NCBI RefSeq assembly: GCF_900177375.1 | Contig: NZ_FWZU01000003.1 | Coordinates: forward strand, 248,001 to 312,000 | Direction of reading: 5' to 3' | DNA: 64,000 bases | DNA from: Desulfovibrio gilichinskyi | Lineage (GTDB): Bacteria > Desulfobacterota > Desulfovibrionia > Desulfovibrionales > Desulfovibrionaceae | In this document: positions 35,314-43,826 of the stretch, piece after piece | How the letters are laid out: every line of letters begins with the position of its first letter | Numbering within the stretch: position 1 is the first letter of the stretch | The notes under the pieces: model-generated | The model's input: the letters and a program-made list of their open reading frames with translations, nothing else | What the model was told of the DNA's origin: nothing | The model's database searches: none | Program-made: the position numbers and the translations under genes

Positions 35314-35808
35314 ATGAAGAAAGTATTCTTACTTGTCTTGACTATTGCACTTCTGAGTATCTCAGCTGTTGCAATGGCAGGTAATCCGATTTTGGATTCC
35401 CTCCAAAGTCAAGGTGTTAACGCGGAAAAAATGGATAATGCCGCTTTGAATGAAGTGCGTGGTACTTCTCTTATTACTGGACAATCCATGCCTTCAACTC
35501 TTAGCGGGATTAGAGAACATCATGTGACTTATCTTGGTTGGGGTAGTTACGACGACTATCATTCATATAATTATGTTGGCTCAGGCTTTACTCCAGGTCT
35601 AGCAGGTTTTGACTACAATGGTCAGATTATTGCCGTAGCTGGCGATGTTTGGAAGAGAGATACTAAGAGCGATCCTAATTCATGGAGTGCTGCAAATGCG
35701 AATATGGTCGAGTATCATTTGCAAGCGATGTATGCACTTGGACAACCCTCACAATGGGCGTTTAGAGTATCCAACTGGAATCGGCCAATGACCACATTCA
35801 GCTGGTAG
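35314..35808 (+). CDS. Small exported protein with double-glycine-leader-like motif
   Basis: 164 residues. Sec signal peptide with likely cleavage after AMA (residue 22). A 28-residue segment follows, ending MDNAALNEVRG (G50), which resembles C39-cleaved leaders (LSxxELxxVxGG). The remaining 114 residues are rich in Tyr, Trp, Gly, Ser and Asn (WGSYDDYHSYNYVGSGF, NWNRPMTTFSW) without clear repeats or cysteines. A strong SD AAGGAG lies before the ATG. It is third in the cassette after the barrel and the C39 peptidase. Processing at G50 and release to the surface are inference. I know no family match. Confidence 0.75.
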   Translation: MKKVFLLVLTIALLSISAVAMAGNPILDSLQSQGVNAEKMDNAALNEVRGTSLITGQSMPSTLSGIREHHVTYLGWGSYDDYHSYNYVGSGFTPGLAGFDYNGQIIAVAGDVWKRDTKSDPNSWSAANANMVEYHLQAMYALGQPSQWAFRVSNWNRPMTTFSW

Positions 35809-35839
35809 CTTAAAACAACCTAGCCTATGTATATAGTAT

Positions 35840-35876
35840 AGTGCCCCTCAGTGCTGAAAATGCATTTAGGGGCACT
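35840..35876 (+). terminator. Terminator between convergent genes
   Basis: A 9-bp stem AGTGCCCCT/AGGGGCACT with a 19-nt loop and a T-rich tail on the plus strand, 31 nt after the exported-protein gene. It also lies just past the 3' end of the convergent gene at 35882. Confidence 0.75.
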
Positions 35877-35881
35877 TCTAT

Positions 35882-36385
35882 TTATAATTTTTTAGGCACA
35901 TCAAGAATTTCCATCAATTCCTTCGAACGAGGATTTTCTGCAAGAAGAGTACGGAAATCGTTTTCCATGTCGGTGGCTGAGTACTTCGCAAAATCTGAAG
36001 ATTTCTCAATATTATATTTTTCGCGTAAATCTGTGTAAGCTTCAAACATCATACCTGAATATTCACTTGTTTGACTTCGATGCTGGGTTCTAAATATCTC
36101 TTCTGATTTGGTAATAGATCCATCTAGAGTTGGGTTAATGATCATACTAGGAGCCAAATAACCTACAGCCCAATCCGGTATCGCACATGCTTCTATGAGA
36201 TCACGACCCATTTCTTCCTGAGTTTTCTCAGAGTTCATTTTTTGCGCTTTTTCTTTTGCTTCTGGAGAAATGCTTATCTTGTCTCCAGAACTTGAAGATG
36301 TTGTAGAAACTGATTTTTCCTGCTTTGCACTTGATGAATATTGAGTATTGACCGCTTGAGCATAGCCTGTTGATTGAATTTGCAT
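35882..36385 (-). CDS. Unknown protein, copy A of a paralogous pair
   Basis: 167 residues, soluble, no signal peptide. The Ser/Gln-rich N-terminus MQIQSTGYAQAVNTQYSSS leads into SGDKISISPEAKEKAQKM, a motif also found at the N-termini of FlgM-like and other flagellum-related proteins, and the C-terminus ends LAENPRSKELMEILDVPKKL. Both ends are nearly identical to the gene at 36762-37256, while the middle (about 60-135) differs. Preceded by GGAGGA and a sigma-54-type promoter at the same distance as in copy B. Function unknown. Confidence 0.82.
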   Translation of the reverse strand: MQIQSTGYAQAVNTQYSSSAKQEKSVSTTSSSSGDKISISPEAKEKAQKMNSEKTQEEMGRDLIEACAIPDWAVGYLAPSMIINPTLDGSITKSEEIFRTQHRSQTSEYSGMMFEAYTDLREKYNIEKSSDFAKYSATDMENDFRTLLAENPRSKELMEILDVPKKL

Positions 36386-36429
36386 ATATCCTCCAGAATT
36401 AGGAAATTGTTTCCGTATAAGAATAAGTT
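36386..36429 (-). other. 5' untranslated region of copy A
   Basis: Sequence conserved with the leader of copy B around TCTGGAGG and AATTAGGAAA, showing that the duplication included the control region. Confidence 0.55.
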
Positions 36430-36446
36430 TGCACTTATTGTGCCAA
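36430..36446 (-). promoter_or_regulatory. Sigma-54-type promoter of copy A
   Basis: On the minus strand TTGGCAC-AATAAG-TGCA: GG and GC elements are exactly 10 nt apart, as required for -24/-12 promoters, and the flanks match TGGCAC and TGCA. The GC element is 47 nt before the start codon. Confidence 0.72.
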
Positions 36447-36761
36447 TAATTATATTGCGTCGGAGAATGAAATATTATCTGCTATATTTATATTGTTTAT
36501 TATATTTTATGGTAAATAGATGTTAATAAATATTTATAATACCATTTAAATTAGATATTTATTGTAATATATAATTATGTGTATAAGCGATTTTGATAAG
36601 GTTTTTTTGAGGTGCTGGGCACAATTTGTGAGTTCTACTTAGTTATCGCAATACGTAAAATGGAAGTAATTGCCTCAACAAATAGCAGAATGAATAATTG
36701 ATCTGTAATTTATTTTTCAGAATAGTATTATAGTAATGATTGGTGTTGTTGGAATATTATT
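36447..36761. other. AT-rich spacer between the paralogues
   Basis: About 315 nt of AT-rich sequence upstream of copy A. An enhancer-binding site would be expected here if the sigma-54 promoter is real, but I saw no clear repeated operator. No ORF. Confidence 0.45.
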
Positions 36762-37256
36762 TTATAATTTCTTTGGCACATCAAGTATCTCCATTAATTC
36801 CTTAGCTCGTGGATTTTCTGCAAGAATACTACGGAAGTCATTTTCAATGTCCGAGATGGACTGATTTTTATAGTCAGAATATTTTGTAATATTATATTTT
36901 TTGCATACTGTTTTATAGGCTTCTTGTTTTATGTTTCCATATTCAAGCAGTTCTTGTTGATGCTGACTCCTAAATGCTTCTTTTTGCATGTCCATTTTAC
37001 CACCAATCTTAACTTCAATGAAATTGCACGGTGCTTCATAACCGACAGCCCATGGTGCTATTTGATACTCTTCTAGCCCCAGTTCTTCCTGAGTTTTCTC
37101 CGAATTCATTTTTTGAGCTTTTTCTTTTGCTTCTGGAGAAATGCTTACCTTGTCGCCGGAGCTTGAAGAGACAGCTTGCGCAGCTTCTTTTTGCCTTGCG
37201 CTTGATGAATATTGAGTATTGACCGCTTGAGTATAGCCTGTTGACTGAATTTGCAT
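36762..37256 (-). CDS. Unknown protein, copy B of a paralogous pair
   Basis: 164 residues. Shares with copy A the N-terminus MQIQSTGY-QAVNTQYSSS, the SGDKVSISPEAKEKAQKMNSEKTQEE segment, WAVGYxAP in the middle and the C-terminus LAENPRAKELMEILDVPKKL; the central region is diverged and charged. No signal peptide or membrane helix. Preceded by GGAGGG and a degenerate sigma-54-type promoter. A recent tandem duplication with a changing middle suggests a specificity region. Function unknown. Confidence 0.82.
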   Translation of the reverse strand: MQIQSTGYTQAVNTQYSSSARQKEAAQAVSSSSGDKVSISPEAKEKAQKMNSEKTQEELGLEEYQIAPWAVGYEAPCNFIEVKIGGKMDMQKEAFRSQHQQELLEYGNIKQEAYKTVCKKYNITKYSDYKNQSISDIENDFRSILAENPRAKELMEILDVPKKL

Positions 37257-37300
37257 ATATCCCTCCAGAATTAGGAAATATTTTCCATATAAGGATAATC

Positions 37301-37318
37301 ATACATGTACTATGCCAA
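37301..37318 (-). promoter_or_regulatory. Sigma-54-like promoter of copy B (degenerate)
   Basis: On the minus strand TTGGCAT-AGTACAT-GTAT. It aligns with the copy A promoter and keeps the GG element, but GT replaces GC at -12. The distance to the ATG (48 nt) is the same as in copy A once the extra SD base is counted. Confidence 0.5.
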
Positions 37319-37450
37319 TAGTTATTACTTAGTACTCGCTACGCTTAATTTTACTGTTTGATGAAGAATATTTATTAGTTAAGATGGGTGCTAATTTTTA
37401 AAAATGAAAAGTTCTTGGACCGTAACCTAGCAGGTGGGATGCATAAATAA

Positions 37451-37482
37451 CAAAGCCCCGCACAATTTTGTGCGGGGCTTTG
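37451..37482 (-). terminator. Terminator of sstT
   Basis: A 15-bp perfect stem CAAAGCCCCGCACAA/TTGTGCGGGGCTTTG closing a 2-nt gap, 45 nt after the sstT stop codon. The minus-strand tail is TTATTTATGC. Confidence 0.85.
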
Positions 37483-37527
37483 CAGTGATAATTTTAAGTA
37501 TCAGTCAGATCTGACTGATATGAGGAT

Positions 37528-38793
37528 TTAAAAAGATTCAGCAGTTTCTTCAGGTTCTTCAACGTCATCTGCTGCGCTTTCAGTGCGTATGCCTGCAATA
37601 TCTGCTGCTGCAGTAAACAGCACGTCAGTTGAGCTGTTTAAAGCTGTTTCAGCAGAGTCCTGAATAACTCCTACAATGAAACCGGTCGCTACGACCTGCA
37701 TGGAGATCTCATTAGGTATGCCGAAGAGGCTACAGGCAAGAGGGATGAGAAGCAGTGAGCCGCCGGCGACTCCAGAAGCTCCACAAGCGGAAATTGCAGC
37801 TATACAGCTCAGTAGCAGAGCTGTGGCCACATCTACACTTATACCTAAAGTGTGAACAGCCGCCAGAGTCATAACTGTGATAGTGATGGCAGCTCCGCCC
37901 ATGTTAATGGTGGCTCCGAGAGGAATAGAGACAGAGTAGGTGTCTTCGTGGAGGTTCAGCTTTTTACACAGATCCATATTTACAGGAATATTGGCTGCAG
38001 AGCTGCGGGTGAAGAATGCTGTTATTCCGCTATATTTTAAACAGGTAAAAACAAGAGGGTAAGGATTCTGTTTGGTTTTCATCCAGACAATGATCGGATT
38101 AACTATCAATGCAATAATTCCCATTGAAGTAAGCAGTACCATAATCAGGTGGCTGTATCCGGCTAATGCGTCAAAGCCTGTCGTTGCAATAGTCATGGAG
38201 ACTAAACCGAAAATTCCGAGTGGTGCGAAGCGGATAACCAGCTTAACAAGTCCGGATACGCCTTGAGCAACGTCATGCAGTACAGTTTTAGTGCTTTCAG
38301 AGCCATGTTGAAAAAAGAATCCAAGAGCGATAGCCCAAGCAAGGATGCCTATAAAGTTTCCGGTTGCTAGCGCATGAACAGGGTTATCTACAACCTTAAA
38401 GAGCAAGGTGTGGAGAACTTCGCCTATTCCACTGGGAGGAGCTATGGCTGTTTCAGTAGCTGATAAAGTTAATGTAGTCGGAAGCAGGAAGCTCATAGTT
38501 ACAGCGACCAGAGCAGCCATAAAGGTTCCTATCAGATAGAGTGATATAATGGAGCGCATATTGGTATGCGTCCCTTTTTTTTGATTTGCGATAGAAGAGG
38601 CTACGAGAACAAATACGAGGATTGGAGCCACAGCTTTAAGTGCTGTTACAAACAGATTGCCGAACAGACCGACGGACTTGGCCGATTCAGGAGCTATAAT
38701 AGCAATAGCAACTCCCGCCAGAATACCTATAACAATTTGCAGTACAAGGCTGCCTGATGAAATTCTTTTTAAGACACCTAGTATTTGATTCAT
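37528..38793 (-). CDS. sstT: Sodium-coupled serine/threonine transporter
   Basis: 421 residues of the DAACS (dicarboxylate/amino acid:cation symporter) family, with eight helices and two re-entrant loops. The segment [33 protein letters not shown] is close to E. coli SstT, and the C-terminal half contains the substrate region [17 protein letters not shown] and [23 protein letters not shown]. It imports serine and threonine with Na+. The C-terminus is a short acidic tail. It is a single-gene unit. Confidence 0.93.
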   Translation of the reverse strand: MNQILGVLKRISSGSLVLQIVIGILAGVAIAIIAPESAKSVGLFGNLFVTALKAVAPILVFVLVASSIANQKKGTHTNMRSIISLYLIGTFMAALVAVTMSFLLPTTLTLSATETAIAPPSGIGEVLHTLLFKVVDNPVHALATGNFIGILAWAIALGFFFQHGSESTKTVLHDVAQGVSGLVKLVIRFAPLGIFGLVSMTIATTGFDALAGYSHLIMVLLTSMGIIALIVNPIIVWMKTKQNPYPLVFTCLKYSGITAFFTRSSAANIPVNMDLCKKLNLHEDTYSVSIPLGATINMGGAAITITVMTLAAVHTLGISVDVATALLLSCIAAISACGASGVAGGSLLLIPLACSLFGIPNEISMQVVATGFIVGVIQDSAETALNSSTDVLFTAAADIAGIRTESAADDVEEPEETAESF

Positions 38794-39224
38794 AGTTTCC
38801 CCCTAAATTTTAAAAAATCATTCATGCTTTAAGTCTCATATCTGTAGTCTTAAAATTACAAATTTGTCAACTTTTTACTTGTAAATAAATATATAATTAA
38901 AATTTGATCATTATTTTAATTATTACGCATTATAGAGCCGTTATTTTGTAGCAGGTTAGCATTTCGGATTTTTCTGTTTTTAATGAAGTTAGCTGTATAT
39001 TATCAGTGTTGTTTATGCCGTGCTATGTGTATGGAATGTGAACAAGCATAGTTTGCTTAAGAATTAATCTGCTGCTAAAATTGAGAGGCTCTAAAAATGT
39101 GATTTCGTGATCATAATGCAGTTCTTTTATTCGTATGTTATAAATTGAAAAGATGTGAATCATGAAGTAATATGCACGTAAAGTTGAATCAAATGTATAC
39201 GAATACAAAATCGGGACTGGCAAT
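38794..39224. other. AT-rich intergenic region between divergent genes
   Basis: About 430 nt between divergent sstT and the PocR-domain kinase gene. It must hold both promoters. I saw no convincing ORF, strong hairpin or operator. Confidence 0.5.
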
Positions 39225-41456
39225 ATGTCAAATGACGACAATGAGAAAAGTAAACTTTTAAGTGAGTTTAATACACTGCGGATTGCGTCCCATTGTATGC
39301 CGGAGTTACCTTCGGATAATCCTTTCAGTGGTATGTCTGAGGATGGATTTAGTTGTCTGCTGAATGCTATTCCCGGTTTAGTATGGATTAAAGATCCAGA
39401 TGGAGTTTATCTATCTTGCAACGATGCATTTGAATCTTTTTGGGGATTACCGAAGAAAGATATTGTCGGTAAAACGTATTATGACTTTGCTGCTAAAGAG
39501 GTGGCTGATTTTTCGCGTATGCAGGATAAGATGGCAATGGCTGATGGCTGCCCCAGCGTAACTGAAGAACGGCTTACCAGTGCTGGCACAAGCAAAAGCA
39601 AATTCGTAGAAATCATCAGGAGTACCATAAAAAGCAGCTCTGGAAATCTTATCGGAGTTTTAGGAATTGCCCGTGATATTACTGATCGCAAAAAGGGCGA
39701 AGATCTTTTAGAAAAACGTATTACCGCTTTAACCAGTCCCCTTGATTCACCTGACGGGATCGTATTTGAAGATTTATTCGACCTTAAAGATATTCAGCGT
39801 CTTCAAAATGAGTTTTCAGATGCAACAGGTGTTGCATCACTCATTACCCGTCCGGACGGTTCGCCGATAACGCAGACAAGCAATTTCTGTAAACTGTGTG
39901 AAATTATCCGTAAGACAAAAAAAGGTCTGGCAAACTGTTATAGGTCTGATGCAATGCTCGGGCTGTTAAAGAGTGACGGACCGACAATTCGCAAATGTAT
40001 GAGCGGTGGATTGTGGGACGCCGGTGCAGGAATTTCTGTCGGCGGTCACCATGTGGCTAATTGGCTTATAGGTCAGGTGCGTGATGCGGGGCAGGACGAA
40101 GTCAATATGCGAGCTTATGCGCGTGATATCGGAGCGGATGAAGATGATGTAGCTGCGGCTTTCGCAAAGTCTTCAGCTATGTCGCATGAGCAGTTTAGCA
40201 AGGTTTCCAACGTATTGTTTACTCTAGCCACCCAACTTTCGGACATCGCATATAAGAACATTCAGCAGGCCCGCTTTATCAACGATCTCAAAAAAACAAA
40301 AGCTGAACTGGCAAAAACACGTAATTACCTTTCAAACATAATCGATTCCATGCCGTCCCTGCTCATCGGCGTTGATACAAACTGCCAAGTCACTCAGTGG
40401 AATATAGAGGCTGCAAAGGTCACTTCTCTTTCAGCGCAAGAGGCTCTTGGTCAGTCGCTTGGAAAAGTTTTGCCGCGCATTGCCTTTGAAATGGCCCGCG
40501 TTGATGAGGCCATACGCACTAGAACTCCATGTTCAGATTCGCTGCGGACAAACACTCCCGGAGGTGATGTAATACACGAGAATATAACTATTTATCCGTT
40601 AGTAGCCAACGGTGTAGACGGCGCGGTTGTGCGCATTGATGATGTTACGAATCTTGTGAAATTACAACAGATGATGGTTCAATCTGAGAAAATGTTATCC
40701 ATCGGCGGGCTAGCAGCCGGAATAGCGCATGAGATAAACAATCCTCTGGCAAGTATTCTCGGGTACGTACTTAACATTCAAAGGCGAATTTTCGGGGACA
40801 TTCCGAAAAACGAAACAGTGGCATCTGAGTGCGGTGTTTCGCTGGAAGACATTCGTAAATATCTGGAGCACAGAGATATTCCAAGAATGCTTGAGGGTAT
40901 TCACGAGTCCGGTTTACGTGCAGGAGCCATTGTGCACAATATGCTCAGCTTCAGCAGAAAAAGTGAAAAGGAGCTGAAGCCTCATGATATTATTGAGCTG
41001 CTGGATACGACACTTGATCTGGCTGCCAATGATTATAATCTGGAAAAGAAATATGATTTCAGAAATATTGAGATAGTGCGCGAGTATGATGAGCATGTTC
41101 CGGCAGTGTATTGCGAAAAGAGTGAGATGCAGCAAGTTTTTTTGAATCTGTTTAGAAACGGCGCAGAAGCTATGATGGGGAAGGTATATGAAAACGGACA
41201 TCCGCGTTTTATCTGCCGTGTGAAACAGCGCGGCGATGCTGTTCTAGTGGAAATTGAAGATAACGGAACAGGCGTTGATGACGCTGTCCGCAAACGCATT
41301 TTTGAGCCTTTTTATACAACAAAGGATGTAGGGCAGGGCACAGGGCTAGGTTTGTCAGTATCTTATTTCATTATCACTGACCTTCATCATGGACGTTTGG
41401 AAGTTGACTCCGTTCTTGGAGAATGGACTCGTTTTACCATTAAGCTTTCGCTATAA
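39225..41456 (+). CDS. PAS-PocR-PAS histidine kinase, cytoplasmic
   Basis: 743 residues, no membrane helix. PAS 1 (about 42-155, PGLVWIKDPDGVYLSCND), PocR ligand-binding domain (about 180-340, with FCKLCEIIR and GLANCYRSDA cysteines and GLWDAGAGISVGGHHVANWLIGQ), PAS 2 (about 360-475), HisKA with H502 in GIAHEINNPL and HATPase with NLFRNGAEAM, EDNGTGV and GTGLGLS. PocR domains bind small hydrocarbon-type ligands, for example propanediol in the founding protein. No partner response regulator is adjacent. Its last 17 nt overlap the convergent cyclodeaminase-family gene. SD is weak. Confidence 0.9.
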   Translation: MSNDDNEKSKLLSEFNTLRIASHCMPELPSDNPFSGMSEDGFSCLLNAIPGLVWIKDPDGVYLSCNDAFESFWGLPKKDIVGKTYYDFAAKEVADFSRMQDKMAMADGCPSVTEERLTSAGTSKSKFVEIIRSTIKSSSGNLIGVLGIARDITDRKKGEDLLEKRITALTSPLDSPDGIVFEDLFDLKDIQRLQNEFSDATGVASLITRPDGSPITQTSNFCKLCEIIRKTKKGLANCYRSDAMLGLLKSDGPTIRKCMSGGLWDAGAGISVGGHHVANWLIGQVRDAGQDEVNMRAYARDIGADEDDVAAAFAKSSAMSHEQFSKVSNVLFTLATQLSDIAYKNIQQARFINDLKKTKAELAKTRNYLSNIIDSMPSLLIGVDTNCQVTQWNIEAAKVTSLSAQEALGQSLGKVLPRIAFEMARVDEAIRTRTPCSDSLRTNTPGGDVIHENITIYPLVANGVDGAVVRIDDVTNLVKLQQMMVQSEKMLSIGGLAAGIAHEINNPLASILGYVLNIQRRIFGDIPKNETVASECGVSLEDIRKYLEHRDIPRMLEGIHESGLRAGAIVHNMLSFSRKSEKELKPHDIIELLDTTLDLAANDYNLEKKYDFRNIEIVREYDEHVPAVYCEKSEMQQVFLNLFRNGAEAMMGKVYENGHPRFICRVKQRGDAVLVEIEDNGTGVDDAVRKRIFEPFYTTKDVGQGTGLGLSVSYFIITDLHHGRLEVDSVLGEWTRFTIKLSL

Positions 41457-42369
41457 TATAGTTAGCCATCATAAGGTCGAGATGCGCTCCGCCGCCGTTT
41501 TTGAAAATGGTAATCTCTGTTTCAGATTTTCTTCCGAGCGATGAATCATTGATCATATCGTACAAGTCGCCTTTGATTGACTCGGCCGTAATTGTTCCGT
41601 TTGCAATAGGAATAGTCAGTTCGCCAATATGGTTGATAGTAGTTTTACGGCTGTCTACAAACAGTGATCCGGTAGATATCAATTTATCGTCAGCCTCACG
41701 CATGTCGGCCTTGTATGCGCCAATCAGGTCCACATGCGCCCCCGGTTTAATCCAGTCATATTTCAATATAGGTTCGCGAGCCATAGTCGCAGTCGAAATT
41801 ATATCCGCTTTTCGGGCCGCGGAAGGCAAGTCTGCGGCAAATGATACGTTGATATCGTTGTCTATGAATTCCTGTGCGAGTTGCTCTGCTTTTTCGGCGC
41901 GTCGAGCCCACACAATAATATTTTTAAGATTCGGAAATGCGGCTCCGTAAGCTTTTATCAAACTGCGGGCAACTGTTCCGGCCCCTACTATCAGCAATGT
42001 TTCGCTGTCTGGACGGGCAAGAAGAGATGCTCCGAGAACAGAGTCCGCGGCTGTTTTAAATTCCGTAATAAGCTTACTTTCGATTATGGCGGTCAGTTGT
42101 CCATGTTCGTGACTGAAAACAAGCATAGCCCCTTGCACTGACGGCAGGCCTATTTTTGAATTACCCGCAAATACCGTAGTAGATTTTACTCCATATCCCA
42201 GCCCTTCGATATAAGCACCACGGCTCAGCAGAGTGCCTTCTGCCGGACCAAGAAAGATATCATTCACCTGCGCCTTCGGGAAAAGATGTCCTGACCGCAA
42301 TGCTTCAATTGCGCCAAGCCATGTTAATTTATTTATTGTTTCATCATAGGTAATGAGGGGGATGTTCAA
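41440..42369 (-). CDS. Ornithine cyclodeaminase / mu-crystallin family protein
   Basis: 309 residues with the family's NAD-binding loop LLIVGAGTVARSL near 125 and substrate region GYGVKSTTVFAGN and ESKLITEFKTAADSVLGASLL. The family includes ornithine cyclodeaminase, alanine dehydrogenase of archaea, ketimine reductase and others, so the substrate is open. It is slightly shorter than ornithine cyclodeaminase (about 350). No proline or ornithine genes are adjacent. The 3' end overlaps the kinase gene by 17 nt. Confidence 0.87.
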   Translation of the reverse strand: MNIPLITYDETINKLTWLGAIEALRSGHLFPKAQVNDIFLGPAEGTLLSRGAYIEGLGYGVKSTTVFAGNSKIGLPSVQGAMLVFSHEHGQLTAIIESKLITEFKTAADSVLGASLLARPDSETLLIVGAGTVARSLIKAYGAAFPNLKNIIVWARRAEKAEQLAQEFIDNDINVSFAADLPSAARKADIISTATMAREPILKYDWIKPGAHVDLIGAYKADMREADDKLISTGSLFVDSRKTTINHIGELTIPIANGTITAESIKGDLYDMINDSSLGRKSETEITIFKNGGGAHLDLMMANYIIAKA

Positions 42370-42474
42370 GATTTTCTCCCATGAATATCCCTAGATTTTT
42401 TATATTGCAGGATATAAAATAAAGGGAAATGCAAGTTTTTAAAAAAATTAATCACTAACCAAATTTTAAATAAT

Positions 42475-42684
42475 ATGAAGTTAAATATCATTCAAGTTTC
42501 TATTTTTAAAAAGCTGAGTAAAGAGAAGGGTCTTGAAGTGGATTCCTATGTAGAAAAGTATTCCATGGAATTTATAAACTTACAACGGAATAAACTTGAG
42601 GATCTTAGCGAAGAGGAAGGAGATGAGTGGATCAACAAAGAATATCTTATATCTCTGTCTGATGCTGGCTGTAATATTTTGTAG
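42475..42684 (+). CDS. Small hypothetical protein
   Basis: 69 residues, charged and helical (KKLSKEKGLEVDSYVEKYSMEFINLQRNKLEDLSEEEGDEW). No clear ribosome-binding site precedes the ATG, but the composition looks protein-like and no other gene covers this stretch. No family recognised. Confidence 0.45.
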   Translation: MKLNIIQVSIFKKLSKEKGLEVDSYVEKYSMEFINLQRNKLEDLSEEEGDEWINKEYLISLSDAGCNIL

Positions 42685-42766
42685 TGTTGTGCGGGTAATG
42701 TCAGAGAAAATCTGAATCAGCTTTGGCTTTGTAGTTTTTTGACTTCTTAAAATAAGATTGAGCGTT

Positions 42767-43501
42767 ATGAATAAAGAAGATGTTTTCTTATGGTTTGATC
42801 CCTATAAATGTGAAGCATTTCAAACAGAAATTATGGGGTACGCAAGGTGGGTAGAAGAACGTTTAGTTCCTTCCTTTGGGAACTGGAACAATGAATTTGT
42901 TCGTGAAGCTGAAAGGTTGGCTGAAAATGATAGATATCAATATGAAGGAGGGGAAGCAGATATTGCAGATGATGCAGGTATATTTTGTTCTCAGTTGGCA
43001 GAGATAAATGCTTATATGCTCGGGATGTCAATAGTTGGTCTGTCGCATCTCTGGGAAAAACAAGTTATCTGTTTTCTGAATAAAGAGTTGAAGCATTACA
43101 AGTTTGAAAATGAACCAAAGGTCAATAGTTACAAACTTGCAGAAAATTATTTCAAGTTGTTTGGTGTGGATATCAGTGAAACAAAATTTCCTGCATTGTA
43201 TGAGCTTAGACTTGTTGCAAACGCAATAAAGCATGGAGAAGGGGGGAGTTATGAGAAGTTGAAACGTATGAATTCTGATACTTTAATCAAGCTCGAGGAC
43301 CGTTGCCATCCAAAATTTTCTTTCAGCAGGAATTTAGACTTTGAATCAAATTTGATTTCAGGTGATATGTCAATGCTAAGGATAGCTATTCACCCAACAT
43401 TTGAGCATTTTAAAAAATTTAAAGAAGCTGTATATTCTTTTTGGAGTTATAAATATTGGGTTAAGGTTGGTGAGCGTCAGTATCTTGTAGAAAAGTTTTG
43501 A
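42767..43501 (+). CDS. Hypothetical protein, helical, possibly HEPN-related
   Basis: 244 residues from ATG 42767; an in-frame TTG at 42758 would add three. Soluble, rich in Trp, Phe and Lys. The segment ALYELRLVANAIKHGEGGSYEKL (about 143-165) is the most family-like part. It recalls the (N)xIKHG stretch of helical HEPN-like proteins, but the Arg-to-His spacing is seven residues rather than the four to six of the RNase motif. SD is weak. It sits between a small orphan ORF and a tRNA-Pro gene. Function unknown. Confidence 0.7.
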   Translation: MNKEDVFLWFDPYKCEAFQTEIMGYARWVEERLVPSFGNWNNEFVREAERLAENDRYQYEGGEADIADDAGIFCSQLAEINAYMLGMSIVGLSHLWEKQVICFLNKELKHYKFENEPKVNSYKLAENYFKLFGVDISETKFPALYELRLVANAIKHGEGGSYEKLKRMNSDTLIKLEDRCHPKFSFSRNLDFESNLISGDMSMLRIAIHPTFEHFKKFKEAVYSFWSYKYWVKVGERQYLVEKF

Positions 43502-43551
43502 AAGGATAATTGGGCTCTACCTTAAAGAAGGGCATGTATACCCAAAAAAAA

Positions 43552-43579
43552 AGGGTTAACTAATTTCTTAGTTAACCCT
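43552..43579 (-). terminator. Terminator of tRNA-Pro(UGG)
   Basis: An 11-bp stem AGGGTTAACTA/TAGTTAACCCT with a 6-nt loop is followed on the minus strand by nine T residues, 11 nt after the tRNA. It shares the GGTTAAC core with the terminator of the other tRNA-Pro gene. Confidence 0.92.
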
Positions 43580-43589
43580 GTAATTTCTG

Positions 43590-43666
43590 TGGTCGGGGCG
43601 AAGAGATTCGAACTCCCGGCATCCTGCTCCCAAAGCAGGCGCGCTACCAAACTGCGCCACGCCCCG
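43590..43666 (-). tRNA. tRNA-Pro (anticodon UGG)
   Basis: A 77-nt cloverleaf on the minus strand: acceptor CGGGGCG/CGCCCCG, D-arm GCGCAGTTTGGTAGCGC, anticodon arm CCTGC-TTTGGGA-GCAGG with anticodon TGG, T-arm GGGAGTTCGAATCTC, encoded CCA. Confidence 0.96.
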
Positions 43667-43826
43667 ACTGAACTGATTTGCTGCACTTGCGCTGTGCACA
43701 AGAGAGGGGATAGTTGAAACGCATGTGCTTGGCAAGTGTTTTTTTTATAAAAGTGAATATATTTTTAGGCTCTTTATACTTTATTAATTAATTACAGCAA
43801 CTTAATAATTTTTGATTATATCACAA

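Noticed and set aside
42767-43501. HEPN ribonuclease toxin
   Set aside because: The Arg to His spacing in ELRLVANAIKH is seven residues, not four to six, and no paired antitoxin family is recognised.
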